Program-made: the position numbers and the translations under genes | Part shown: positions 1 through 5,878 of the stretch, in pieces | Layout of the letters: the number at the start of each line of letters is the position of its first letter | How positions within the stretch are numbered: position 1 is the stretch's first letter | From: an uncultured Collinsella sp. | GTDB lineage: Bacteria > Actinomycetota > Coriobacteriia > Coriobacteriales > Coriobacteriaceae | Reading direction: 5' to 3' | DNA: 10,953 bases | Assembly (NCBI GenBank): GCA_900545605.1 | Contig: UQZL01000049.1 | Coordinates: forward strand, 1-10,953 | The notes under the pieces: model-generated | What the model saw: the letters and a program-made list of their open reading frames with translations, nothing else | What the model was told of the DNA's origin: nothing | The model's database searches: none

Positions 1-51
1 GAGCAGAACGGGGGCGTTTCATTGGTCGAGGACGTTTTCAAAACCAAGCCC

Positions 52-70
52 GGTCCCGGCCGGAGGGACC
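52..70 (-). terminator. possible weak terminator after the ATPase gene
   Basis: GGTCCC (52-57) and GGGACC (65-70) can pair as a 6-bp stem with a 7-base loop, just past the ATPase stop. On the minus strand a TTTT run follows only after about seven further bases, so this is a weak candidate. No other gene is visible in the 77 bases left of the ATPase. Confidence 0.3.
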
Positions 71-77
71 ACAGGCG

Positions 78-2030
78 CTACAGGTTCTTGACACCCATCG
101 CGCGCATGGCGTTCAGGATGGCGATGATCGCCACGCCCACGTCGCCGAACACAGCAAGCCACATGTTAGCGATGCCCAGCGCTGCCAGCACAAGTATCAG
201 CAGCTTAACGCCCAGCGCAAAGATGATGTTCTGCCAGACAATCGCCATGGTCTTGCGTGCCACGCGGATCGCGCGGGAAATGTTGGACGGCTTGTCGTCC
301 ATGAGTACCACGTCGGCGGCCTCAATCGCGGCGTCGGAACCCATAGCGCCCATGGCAATGCCAACATCGGCGCGCGTAAGCACGGGCGCGTCGTTGATAC
401 CGTCGCCGACAAAGGCGAGCTTGCCCTTGCCGCTTTCGGCCGCGAGCAACGCCTCAACACGCTCGACCTTATCGCCCGGCAGCAGCTGCGCGTGGAACTC
501 GTCGAGACTGAGTTGCTTGGCCACAGACGCCGCAACCTCCTCGCGGTCGCCCGTGAGCATGACGGTGCGCTTGACGCCGGCGGCGTGCAGGTCGCTGATC
601 GTCTGCTCGGCATCGGCCTTGACGGTGTCGGCAATTACAATGTGGCCGGCATATATGCCATCGACCAGCACGTGAAGGATCGTACCGACGACCTCGCAAT
701 CGGGTGCTTCAACGCCGGCTGCGGCGAGCATCTTTGCGTTGCCGACGACGACGTGCTTGCCGTCGATGGTTGCCGTCACGCCGTGGCCTGCGTCGTTGGC
801 GGAGTCGTTCACGCGCTTGGGGTCGACCTCACCCTGGTAGGCGACGCGCACGGACTGCGCGATGGGGTGATCGGAGAACGACTCCGCAAGGGCTGCGACC
901 TCAAGCAACGACTGCTCGGTATAGCCTGCTTCGGGGTGCACCGCGACAACCGAGAACGTGCCGTTGGTGAGCGTGCCGGTTTTGTCGAAGACGACGGTGT
1001 CCACGTCGGCGAGCGTCTCGAGGTAGTTGGAGCCTTTGATGAGAACGCCCAGCTTGGACGCGCCGCCGATGCCGCCAAAGAAGCTCAGCGGCACGCTGAT
1101 CACGAGCGCGCACGGGCAGCTGACGACCAGGAAGGTAAGGCCGCGCAGAATCCAGTCGGACCAGGTACCGGTGACCAGGCCGCCGCCAAGGGCGAGCACC
1201 ACGGCCGCGCCGGTGACGGCGGGGGTGTAGACGCGGGCAAAGCGCGTGATGAAGTTCTCGGTGCGTGCCTTCTTTTCGCTGGCATTCTCCACGAGCTCCA
1301 GGACGCGCGCGACGGTGGACTCGCCAAAGGGCTTGGTGGTGCGCACGTGGATGAGGCCCGTCATGTTGATGCAGCCGCTGATGATATCGTCGCCGGACTT
1401 GGCGGGGCGGGGGACTGACTCGCCCGTGAGCGCGGCGGTGTCGAGCTGGGTTTCGCCCTCGACGATGATGCCGTCGATAGGCACGCGCTCGCCAGGCTTG
1501 ACTACGATCACGGTGCCGACGGCGATGTCATCGGGGAAGACCTGCTCGAGTGTGCCGTCGGGTTGCTCGACGTTGGCGTAGTCGGGCGCGATGTCCATCA
1601 TGGCGCTGATTGACTTGCGGCTTTTGCCCACGGCATATGCCTGGAACAGCTCGCCGACCTGGTAGAACAGCATGACGGCTGCGCCTTCGGCCATGTGCGG
1701 ATCGGTGTCGGGGAAGAGCACCATGGCAAACGCGCCGATGGTCGCGACGGCCATGAGGAAGCTCTCGTCGAAGGCCTTGCCGCGGCGGACGTTATTGAAT
1801 GCCTTTTGTAGCACGTCGTAGCCGGCAATCAAAAACGGCACGAGGAACAGCACAAAGCTGGCGTAGATGTCGCCCGGGGTGCCGAATGCGGCGGTGAGGG
1901 TGCCGAGCTCATCGAGGGCGTACACCACGGCAAAAATGCCCAGCGCTACCAGGATGCGGTTGCGCTTATGCTCGAGTGACTCTTTCTTCTTGCGCTTCTT
2001 CTTTTTCTTCTTGGGGTCGGCGGTGGCCAT
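78..2030 (-). CDS. Zn2+/Cd2+/Pb2+-exporting P-type ATPase (PIB-2 class), without N-terminal HMA domain
   Basis: This is a 650-residue inner-membrane pump that uses ATP to export soft divalent metals. Seen in order: a lysine/arginine-rich N-terminus (residues 7-16), paired hydrophobic segments at about 26-72 and 89-130, the actuator TGES loop (202-205), the membrane metal motif CPC (305-307), the phosphorylated Asp349 in DKTGT, the HP locus motif (388-389), TGD (493-495) and GDGINDAP (542-549). Lys609 and Asp630 in the last two membrane segments match the lysine/aspartate pair of ZntA-type pumps, which argues for Zn/Cd/Pb over copper. The frame is open further upstream, but ATG at 2030 is chosen because GGAGG (2040-2044) lies 9 bases before it and the conserved protein begins there. 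Unlike most CadA/ZntA pumps it has no HMA domain; a separate HMA gene precedes it. It is third in the metal locus and has its own operator copy upstream. Confidence 0.95.
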   Translation of the reverse strand: MATADPKKKKKKRKKKESLEHKRNRILVALGIFAVVYALDELGTLTAAFGTPGDIYASFVLFLVPFLIAGYDVLQKAFNNVRRGKAFDESFLMAVATIGAFAMVLFPDTDPHMAEGAAVMLFYQVGELFQAYAVGKSRKSISAMMDIAPDYANVEQPDGTLEQVFPDDIAVGTVIVVKPGERVPIDGIIVEGETQLDTAALTGESVPRPAKSGDDIISGCINMTGLIHVRTTKPFGESTVARVLELVENASEKKARTENFITRFARVYTPAVTGAAVVLALGGGLVTGTWSDWILRGLTFLVVSCPCALVISVPLSFFGGIGGASKLGVLIKGSNYLETLADVDTVVFDKTGTLTNGTFSVVAVHPEAGYTEQSLLEVAALAESFSDHPIAQSVRVAYQGEVDPKRVNDSANDAGHGVTATIDGKHVVVGNAKMLAAAGVEAPDCEVVGTILHVLVDGIYAGHIVIADTVKADAEQTISDLHAAGVKRTVMLTGDREEVAASVAKQLSLDEFHAQLLPGDKVERVEALLAAESGKGKLAFVGDGINDAPVLTRADVGIAMGAMGSDAAIEAADVVLMDDKPSNISRAIRVARKTMAIVWQNIIFALGVKLLILVLAALGIANMWLAVFGDVGVAIIAILNAMRAMGVKNL

Positions 2031-2053
2031 GACTCGTATCCTCCCAATTGAAT

Positions 2054-2073
2054 GTATGAACACTCGCTCATAT
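2054..2073 (-). promoter_or_regulatory. third ArsR/SmtB-type operator, in front of the ATPase gene
   Basis: On the plus strand this reads GTATGAACACTCGCTCATAT. It matches 17 of 20 bases of the operator copy at 2793-2812 and lies in the same orientation, just upstream of a ribosome-binding site. A weak possible promoter on the minus strand is TTGCCG (2099-2094) with TTATAT (2075-2070), spacer 18, so the operator would overlap the -10 box. The inference is that the ATPase has its own metal-responsive promoter in addition to read-through from the repressor promoter. Confidence 0.75.
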
Positions 2074-2086
2074 AATTTCGCGAGCA

Positions 2087-2109
2087 AAGGCCGCGGCAAG
2101 CGCGGCCTT
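2087..2109 (-). terminator. hairpin between the HMA gene and the ATPase gene (terminator or attenuator)
   Basis: AAGGCCGCG (2087-2095) and CGCGGCCTT (2101-2109) form a perfect 9-bp stem with a 5-base loop. On the minus strand it lies 21 bases past the HMA stop codon and is followed by only a short T run (TTTG), so termination is probably partial. It would make the HMA protein more abundant than the pump, or end the first transcript. A possible -35 box of an ATPase promoter overlaps the hairpin. Confidence 0.6.
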
Positions 2110-2130
2110 GCAGGCTGGCGTAAACCTGGG

Positions 2131-2349
2131 CTAGAGAATGATCTCGCAGTCCGGCTCGGCGTCGGCGGTGAATTCCACGACGCGGTTGAGCACCTCGTCG
2201 AACTCGGTGTCATCGGCCTCGAGCGTCAGCTTCTGGGCCATAAAGTTGACGGACACGGATTTGACGCCCTCGAGCTTGGCCAGCTCGTCCTGAAGCTCGC
2301 GCGCACAGTTGGCGCAGTCGATCTCGTCGAGCTTAAACTGCTTTTTCAT
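2131..2349 (-). CDS. free-standing HMA (heavy-metal-associated) metal-binding protein
   Basis: This is a 72-residue single-domain cytosolic protein of the HMA/CopZ fold. The metal site is the CxxC in IDCANCA (Cys12, Cys15). The Asp just before CxxC is typical of the N-terminal domains of CadA/ZntA pumps, so Zn/Cd/Pb is favoured over Cu. A third cysteine (Cys68) is close to the C-terminus. It is strongly acidic, with 18 Asp/Glu against 8 Lys/Arg. It lies 63 bases after the repressor and 100 bases before the ATPase. That gap to the repressor has a small hairpin (GCGGC 2373-2377 with GCCGC 2388-2392) without a T run. The start ATG is preceded by AAAGGA at an acceptable distance. It appears to be the pump's missing N-terminal domain encoded as a separate gene, acting as metal buffer or donor. 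A copper chaperone role is less likely given the neighbours. Confidence 0.88.
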   Translation of the reverse strand: MKKQFKLDEIDCANCARELQDELAKLEGVKSVSVNFMAQKLTLEADDTEFDEVLNRVVEFTADAEPDCEIIL

Positions 2350-2412
2350 GGTGGGTTCCTTTCCCTGGTTTTGCGGCTTGGGTGCAGGCCGCGCTGGTAC
2401 CGTGGTTGGTTG

Positions 2413-2778
2413 CTATTCGCAGATATGGCTCATGCCCTGGTTGAGCATGGTGTAGACATGATCGTCGGCAAGCGAGTAGAGGATGTTGCGGCCGTCGCGG
2501 CGGAACTTGACCAGGTGCGACTGCTTAAGCGTGCGCAGCTGGTGCGATACTGCCGACTGCGAGGTCGCGGTCGCCTCGGCGATGTCGGCCACACAGAGCT
2601 CGCGGCCCATGAGGGCATAGAGAATCTTGATGCGCGTGGTGTCGCTGAAGACCTTGAACAGGTCGGCGAGGTCGTAGAGAAGCTCCTCGTCGGGAAGGTC
2701 CTCGGGCGAGCAGGTGGTGGGGATCACGGGTTCGTTGGCCTCGATGTCGGGTTTCGTTTCATCAGCGTGTTCGCTCAT
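2413..2778 (-). CDS. ArsR/SmtB-family metal-sensing repressor, SmtB/CzrA-like zinc type
   Basis: This is a 121-residue winged-helix dimeric DNA-binding repressor that leaves its operator when metal binds. The recognition helix region is SQSAVSHQLRTLKQSHLV (about 73-90). From memory of SmtB, its alpha-5 zinc ligands Asp104, His106, His117 and Glu120 have counterparts here at Asp105, His107, His118 and Glu121 with identical spacing. The alpha-3 cysteine and aspartate of ELCVxD are also kept (Cys62, Asp65). Cys23 lies in the N-terminal arm and could complete a second, softer-metal site (Cd/Pb), though its position does not match the SmtB N-terminal cysteine. GAAAGGA lies 7 bases before the ATG. 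The gene is first in the operon and is preceded by two operator copies, so it very likely represses itself and the downstream pump genes. Confidence 0.93.
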   Translation of the reverse strand: MSEHADETKPDIEANEPVIPTTCSPEDLPDEELLYDLADLFKVFSDTTRIKILYALMGRELCVADIAEATATSQSAVSHQLRTLKQSHLVKFRRDGRNILYSLADDHVYTMLNQGMSHICE

Positions 2779-2791
2779 TGCAGCATCCTTT

Positions 2792-2814
2792 CATATGAAC
2801 ATGCGCTCATATAA
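2792..2814. promoter_or_regulatory. operator copy 1 (downstream of the start site)
   Basis: The core reads ATATGAACATGCGCTCATAT (2793-2812), an imperfect palindrome with ATATGA/TCATAT arms of the kind bound by SmtB/CzrA-type repressors. It sits between the predicted transcription start and the repressor's ribosome-binding site. Positions 2792-2814 are the exact reverse complement of 2826-2848. Confidence 0.85.
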
Positions 2815-2824
2815 CTTACTTCCG

Positions 2825-2852
2825 ATTATATGAGCGCATGTTCATATGTCAA
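2825..2852 (-). promoter_or_regulatory. consensus sigma-70-type promoter of the metal-resistance operon
   Basis: On the minus strand the -35 box is TTGACA (2852-2847) and the -10 box is TATAAT (2830-2825), with a 16-base spacer. Both boxes are perfect matches to consensus. One operator (2828-2847) fills the spacer and overlaps both boxes, so bound repressor would block RNA polymerase directly. Transcription should start near 2818. Confidence 0.88.
2826..2848. promoter_or_regulatory. operator copy 2 (in the promoter spacer)
   Basis: The core reads ATATGAGCGCATGTTCATAT (2828-2847). Together with copy 1 it makes a perfect 23-bp inverted repeat with an 11-base centre (2815-2825). The two cores are 35 bp apart start to start, a little over three helical turns, so repressor dimers could bind nearly the same face of the DNA. 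Confidence 0.85.
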
Positions 2853-3188
2853 TATCGTTTAGGCAATCCGTCGTACAAAATGATGAGGAAAAGCGGACGA
2901 GATCCCGGACTAAGCGGTTTTGATAGGTGATGCCGGGGTGGGTGCCCCTGCGCCGTGCAAAAATTGGAGTATTCTGCAACGATAGGGGGTCTGTTAATTT
3001 ATCGCAGGCCAAATAATGCAGCTAAAGATTTATCTTAGGCTGGTAAACCGATGAGCTATTCCTCAAATGTTGCCTAACGTTCTCACGCAAGAGTGATTTC
3101 GCTTCACTTTTGGATCCACTCGAGGGTGATGGACACCCGGCTCTGCTGAATACTCGCAATTTTGCACGTCGCTAGGGTACCCACCTTG
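2853..3188. other. gene-free, A+T-richer stretch between the metal operon and the nuclease-like gene
   Basis: No open reading frame with a convincing start or family resemblance was seen on either strand. The stretch holds a motif at 2955-2974 (GTGCAAAAATTGGAGTATTC) that has a diverged partner on the other side of the nuclease-like gene. It also holds short imperfect hairpins, such as GGGTG (3124-3128) with CACCC (3134-3138), none with a T run. No clear terminator for the nuclease-like gene was found. Confidence 0.5.
2955..2974 (-). repeat. outward-facing flanking motif, left copy
   Basis: Read on the minus strand it is GAATACTCCAATTTTTGCAC. The right copy (4537-4555, plus strand) is GAATACTCAATTGCTGCAC, which aligns at 17 of 20 positions with one gap. 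Just upstream of both, each copy also has ATAAAT about 30 bases away and a CTATCG/CTATAG patch. This could be a diverged repeated element or chance. Confidence 0.4.
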
Positions 3189-4388
3189 TTAGTCAGCCTG
3201 GTTTCCGGCCCCGAAGACCCTGCCCTCGGGCGTGAAACTACTTGTTTGGTTGAGTGATGGGCTGTCGGGTTCGACAGTCTGCATGTCATCGATTGACGGA
3301 ACCTCGTTAATCGTCGGATCGTCCAATGTGATGCCTTCGAGCATTGCTTTTTCGAGGTCGATTTGTTGGCGCTCTTCGGAATCTTGGCGAAGCTCCTCCT
3401 GGATTCGTTTCTTCTCCTCAATAAACCTTCTGAGCACAAACAGTCTCAGGTCCTCTTGCATGATTTGAAAGTCTTTTGGCAGACGCGAGGGGCGTATACC
3501 TTCTTTTCTTTGGATTGCCTCCATGACCCTAACGAAAGAGCTGGCATGCATAAAGGAATAACGGCTGACGGTGATGATTCCGTACCCCATGGACGCAAGC
3601 GCGTTCTTGCGTTCTTCGTCGATGGCGCGGTCTTCTTCCGCGTCGTGATAAAAACCGTTGTATTCAATATCTGTTCGAGATTTCTTCAGATATGCATCCA
3701 TAAAGAACTTTTTGCGTCTCGTGAGATTTTTTGCGGCGGCGGTGACCTTCACCTCGTAGTCGGTCTCAGTTCCCTTTATGCCAAGCCCTCCTTCGCTTTT
3801 GGGCAGCGTAAGCATCATGACAAAGGCCGTTTCCATGGGAGATCGGCATCCGTCGCGTACACATTGAATAGCCTTTCGGGCAAGGGCCAAACCATCGCAT
3901 CTGGTAATGGAATTAAAGAACTGCTTTAGCCTCTCGGTCGAGGTAAGTGGGAAACGCTCGGTATAAGAGATAGAAGAACCGTTTCCAAGGGAATAAGCGC
4001 CGCACAGCTCAAAGTAATATTCCACCAGTTCGCGAAAAGGGAGATAGGTGGCGGCCTGAAGTGCGCAAAGCTCAACGCCAGCAATGTAGATGTCATCTTC
4101 TAGCTCTATGAAACGCGAGCATGAGAATCGCTTTGACGAAACGTGGCATTGACAGTTCATCGCGTAGCGCGCGTTCCTGCGATCAAACACCATTACCTCG
4201 AGGGATTCATTTGCGTCGCGGGCAACATCATGTTTGGCAAGCCATTCTGCAGCCGCGTCGAGGAGCGTTCCGGTGGGACACGATCCGTAAATTGCGACAG
4301 GGCTGCAGGACTCGATGTCTTTCGCAGACACTGAATGCGCGGCCTGGTAGACCGCTTTTGCCGTGGTATGTGACAATACGATACTCAT
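3189..4388 (-). CDS. PD-(D/E)xK / DUF559-like nuclease-fold protein of unknown role
   Basis: This 399-residue protein is not firmly recognised. The middle resembles the DUF559/Vsr-type nuclease core: Glu186 in SPMET, Asp231 in FMDAY, then Glu242 and Asn244 in DIEYNG with His248 four residues on, followed by an acidic/basic helix and the strand MGYGIITVSR (267-276). The Asp231-Glu242 spacing of 11 matches the DUF559 pattern, but Asn stands where DUF559 usually has Asp after Glu-x, so activity is uncertain. The N-terminal half is cysteine-rich and unassigned. Residues 306-345 are highly charged and probably helical or coiled-coil, and the tail after 355 looks disordered. The ATG at 4388 has no Shine-Dalgarno site; ATATATA lies right before it, so leaderless translation is possible. 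The gene stands alone and is poorer in G+C than its neighbours (20 of 60 bases at 3661-3720), suggesting transfer. A defence or toxin-related role is only a guess. Confidence 0.72.
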   Translation of the reverse strand: MSIVLSHTTAKAVYQAAHSVSAKDIESCSPVAIYGSCPTGTLLDAAAEWLAKHDVARDANESLEVMVFDRRNARYAMNCQCHVSSKRFSCSRFIELEDDIYIAGVELCALQAATYLPFRELVEYYFELCGAYSLGNGSSISYTERFPLTSTERLKQFFNSITRCDGLALARKAIQCVRDGCRSPMETAFVMMLTLPKSEGGLGIKGTETDYEVKVTAAAKNLTRRKKFFMDAYLKKSRTDIEYNGFYHDAEEDRAIDEERKNALASMGYGIITVSRYSFMHASSFVRVMEAIQRKEGIRPSRLPKDFQIMQEDLRLFVLRRFIEEKKRIQEELRQDSEERQQIDLEKAMLEGITLDDPTINEVPSIDDMQTVEPDSPSLNQTSSFTPEGRVFGAGNQAD

Positions 4389-4536
4389 GGTATATATCGT
4401 GTCAGCTAATGCCGTGTTGATGGCGCTGAGTGGAAAAGTCGTTTTAGAGGTCTAACCAAATGCTGTCCAAAAGCTTGACGCAATTATGGGTTGGTACGCC
4501 CTAAATAAATGTTTCCGCAGCTCGGCTATAGCATAG

Positions 4537-4555
4537 GAATACTCAATTGCTGCAC
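4537..4555 (+). repeat. outward-facing flanking motif, right copy
   Basis: GAATACTCAATTGCTGCAC on the plus strand, partner of the left copy at 2955-2974. The pair brackets the nuclease-like gene as imperfect inverted repeats about 1.6 kb apart. No target-site duplication or transposase was seen. Confidence 0.4.
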
Positions 4556-4670
4556 ATTTGGTATCGATGCATCGCCATCCGAGCACAAATCACGTGTCGG
4601 GAAAGTGGCGAAATAGTTAAAAAATAGGGTTCAGAATTTGTGAAGAGCGGGCCTGCTTATGGAACGTAGG

Positions 4671-4706
4671 GCGGCCCCGCTGCGGGGTTTCCCGCTGCGG
4701 GGCCGC
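4671..4706 (-). terminator. long GC-rich hairpin after the exonuclease-like gene
   Basis: GCGGCCCCGC (4671-4680) pairs perfectly with GCGGGGCCGC (4697-4706). Inside, GCGGG (4682-4686) pairs with CCCGC (4691-4695) after a T-T mismatch, leaving a 4-base loop. It begins 32 bases past the stop codon on the minus strand. There is no T run on either side, so it is either a hairpin-only terminator or an RNA-stabilising structure. Within it, CCCGCTGCGGGG occurs twice (4676-4687 and 4691-4702). Confidence 0.6.
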
Positions 4707-4738
4707 TCGTGAGCAAGCAGTGTTTGTCGCAGGCGTTG

Positions 4739-5707
4739 CTATTTCGCAAACAGGTTCTTGAGGTTGAACTCGGCCTGGACGGTACGGAGCATGAGGTCGG
4801 TGTCGTCGAGGCCCAGGTGCTGCTCGTTGGCGTCGGCGGCGAGGGTGCCACGGCGGCGCGCCCAGTTCTCGAGCGCAGCGGGCGCGGACTCGCGGGGGAG
4901 CGAGCGCACGTCGGCGTCCAGGCTGCGGCAGATCTGGCGCGAGTCGATGACGATGATCTTTCCTGCGCGGCGTGCCTCGGCATAACCGTCCAGATGAATT
5001 TTGAACCAGCTGTCCTCGAAGGCGGCATTGTGTGCCATGTACGGGTACTTCTTCATGAGCTTGAGCAGCTGCTTCTGCAGCTCCTTGTTCTCGCGGAACG
5101 GCTTTTTGCCGTCGATGTCGTCCCAGGTGATGTGATGGATGTTCGATAGCGGCACATCCTCGCCGCGGTAGATGTCGGGCAGGCCGCAGTAGTGTGCTTC
5201 GGCGTCATGCGGCACGGCGTCGCTGGTGAGATCCATGATCTCCCAGCCCACGTTGATGATGTAGCCGCGCTCGGGCGCGCGACCGGTGGTCTCGATGTCG
5301 ATGCCCAGCACCGTGCCTTGGATGGGCTTGCGGGCATAGGCCACGCCGAGTGCGTCGCGGTCACCGCGGATCTCGCGCATAACCGATGCGGCGGTGCGCT
5401 TTTGCATCTTACCGATGGCGGCGCAGGTGTCGGCGTCGGACAGGCCGCGCGAGAGCGTCGCGGGCGTCACGTTGCGCAGGCGCGCCTCGCCAATCTGGTC
5501 GCACAGGTCGCGGTTGCGGTCGGCCAGGTCGCGCACAGTGGCAAAGTCGAAGCCGGGGTCGCCCTCGGCGGTAAAGTACTCGGTCTCGAGCACCTTGAGA
5601 GCCTCCTCGCCCTTCTGGCGCTCGGACTCCATGGCACCGTGGTCGCCGTAGATAAACATGGGGATAAACGGCTGGCGCTCGTATTCGAGTGCTTGCGAAA
5701 CATTCAT
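4739..5707 (-). CDS. DEDDh-type 3'-5' exonuclease-like protein (DnaQ superfamily)
   Basis: This is a 322-residue cytosolic protein. The exonuclease domain covers about 132-320. Motif I is GIDIETTG (metal ligands Asp137 and Glu139), motif II is AHNAAFED (226-232), and motif III is HLGLD (His297, Asp301), the His-x3-Asp of the DEDDh group. In motif II the usual ligand Asp after Phe is Glu231, followed by Asp232, a deviation that may change or shift the metal site. Residues 1-130 form an N-terminal region of unknown function, mostly helical and charged. DnaQ-family enzymes remove nucleotides from DNA or RNA 3' ends; the substrate here is unknown. AAGGAG lies 6-7 bases before the ATG. The gene is monocistronic, ends at a GC-rich hairpin, and is divergent from the transporter gene. 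Confidence 0.85.
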   Translation of the reverse strand: MNVSQALEYERQPFIPMFIYGDHGAMESERQKGEEALKVLETEYFTAEGDPGFDFATVRDLADRNRDLCDQIGEARLRNVTPATLSRGLSDADTCAAIGKMQKRTAASVMREIRGDRDALGVAYARKPIQGTVLGIDIETTGRAPERGYIINVGWEIMDLTSDAVPHDAEAHYCGLPDIYRGEDVPLSNIHHITWDDIDGKKPFRENKELQKQLLKLMKKYPYMAHNAAFEDSWFKIHLDGYAEARRAGKIIVIDSRQICRSLDADVRSLPRESAPAALENWARRRGTLAADANEQHLGLDDTDLMLRTVQAEFNLKNLFAK

Positions 5708-5788
5708 AGACTGCTCCTTGGACGGGCCGCGTCGCGCGGCTCGGGGTTACTGAGTTGTGGCGAGATGATAGTTTACCATGGGCAACTA

Positions 5789-5816
5789 TTGGCACCGCGC
5801 CCGGGACAACTACAAT
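5789..5816 (+). promoter_or_regulatory. candidate promoter of the transporter gene
   Basis: TTGGCA (5789-5794) and TACAAT (5811-5816) are spaced by 16 bases, giving a leader of about 55 bases. A second TACAAT (5841-5846) has a TTGACC only 11 bases upstream, which is too close to serve as its -35. No metal operator like that of the Zn/Cd operon is seen here. Confidence 0.4.
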
Positions 5817-5878
5817 ACCCTAGTTGACCGCTAGGACTTTTACAATGCTGCCGAAAGACACGAAAGGTTCCATCCGTC

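Larger units (their letters stand above)
4389..4738. other. gene-free stretch upstream of the nuclease-like gene
   Basis: This 350-base stretch is A+T-rich up to about 4640. No gene of useful length was found. It contains the right copy of the flanking motif (4537-4555) and, at its right end, a long GC-rich hairpin (4671-4706) belonging to the exonuclease-like gene. Promoter elements for the nuclease-like gene should be near 4389-4450, but no clear -35/-10 pair was seen apart from an A/T run next to the start codon. Confidence 0.5.

Noticed and set aside
492..1418. Long open frame on the plus strand opposite the ATPase gene
   Set aside because: It is the antisense shadow of a clearly conserved P-type ATPase; its translation has no recognisable motifs and no ribosome-binding site.
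2031..2213. Extension of the ATPase N-terminus to a start at 2213
   Set aside because: It would overlap the HMA gene and run through the hairpin and operator; ATG at 2030 has a strong Shine-Dalgarno site and gives the expected protein.
1867..2814. Plus-strand open frame across the HMA and repressor genes
   Set aside because: It spans three real minus-strand genes and their operators; it is a product of high G+C content.
3104..3439. 111-residue minus-strand open frame at the end of the nuclease-like gene
   Set aside because: It mostly overlaps the larger gene in another frame and shows low-complexity, motif-free sequence.
5192..5827. Plus-strand open frame opposite the exonuclease-like gene
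   Set aside because: Shadow of the gene carrying DEDDh motifs; no ribosome-binding site.
5817..5878. Manganese riboswitch ahead of the transporter gene
   Set aside because: The leader is too short and shows no paired-loop layout of the yybP-ykoY type.
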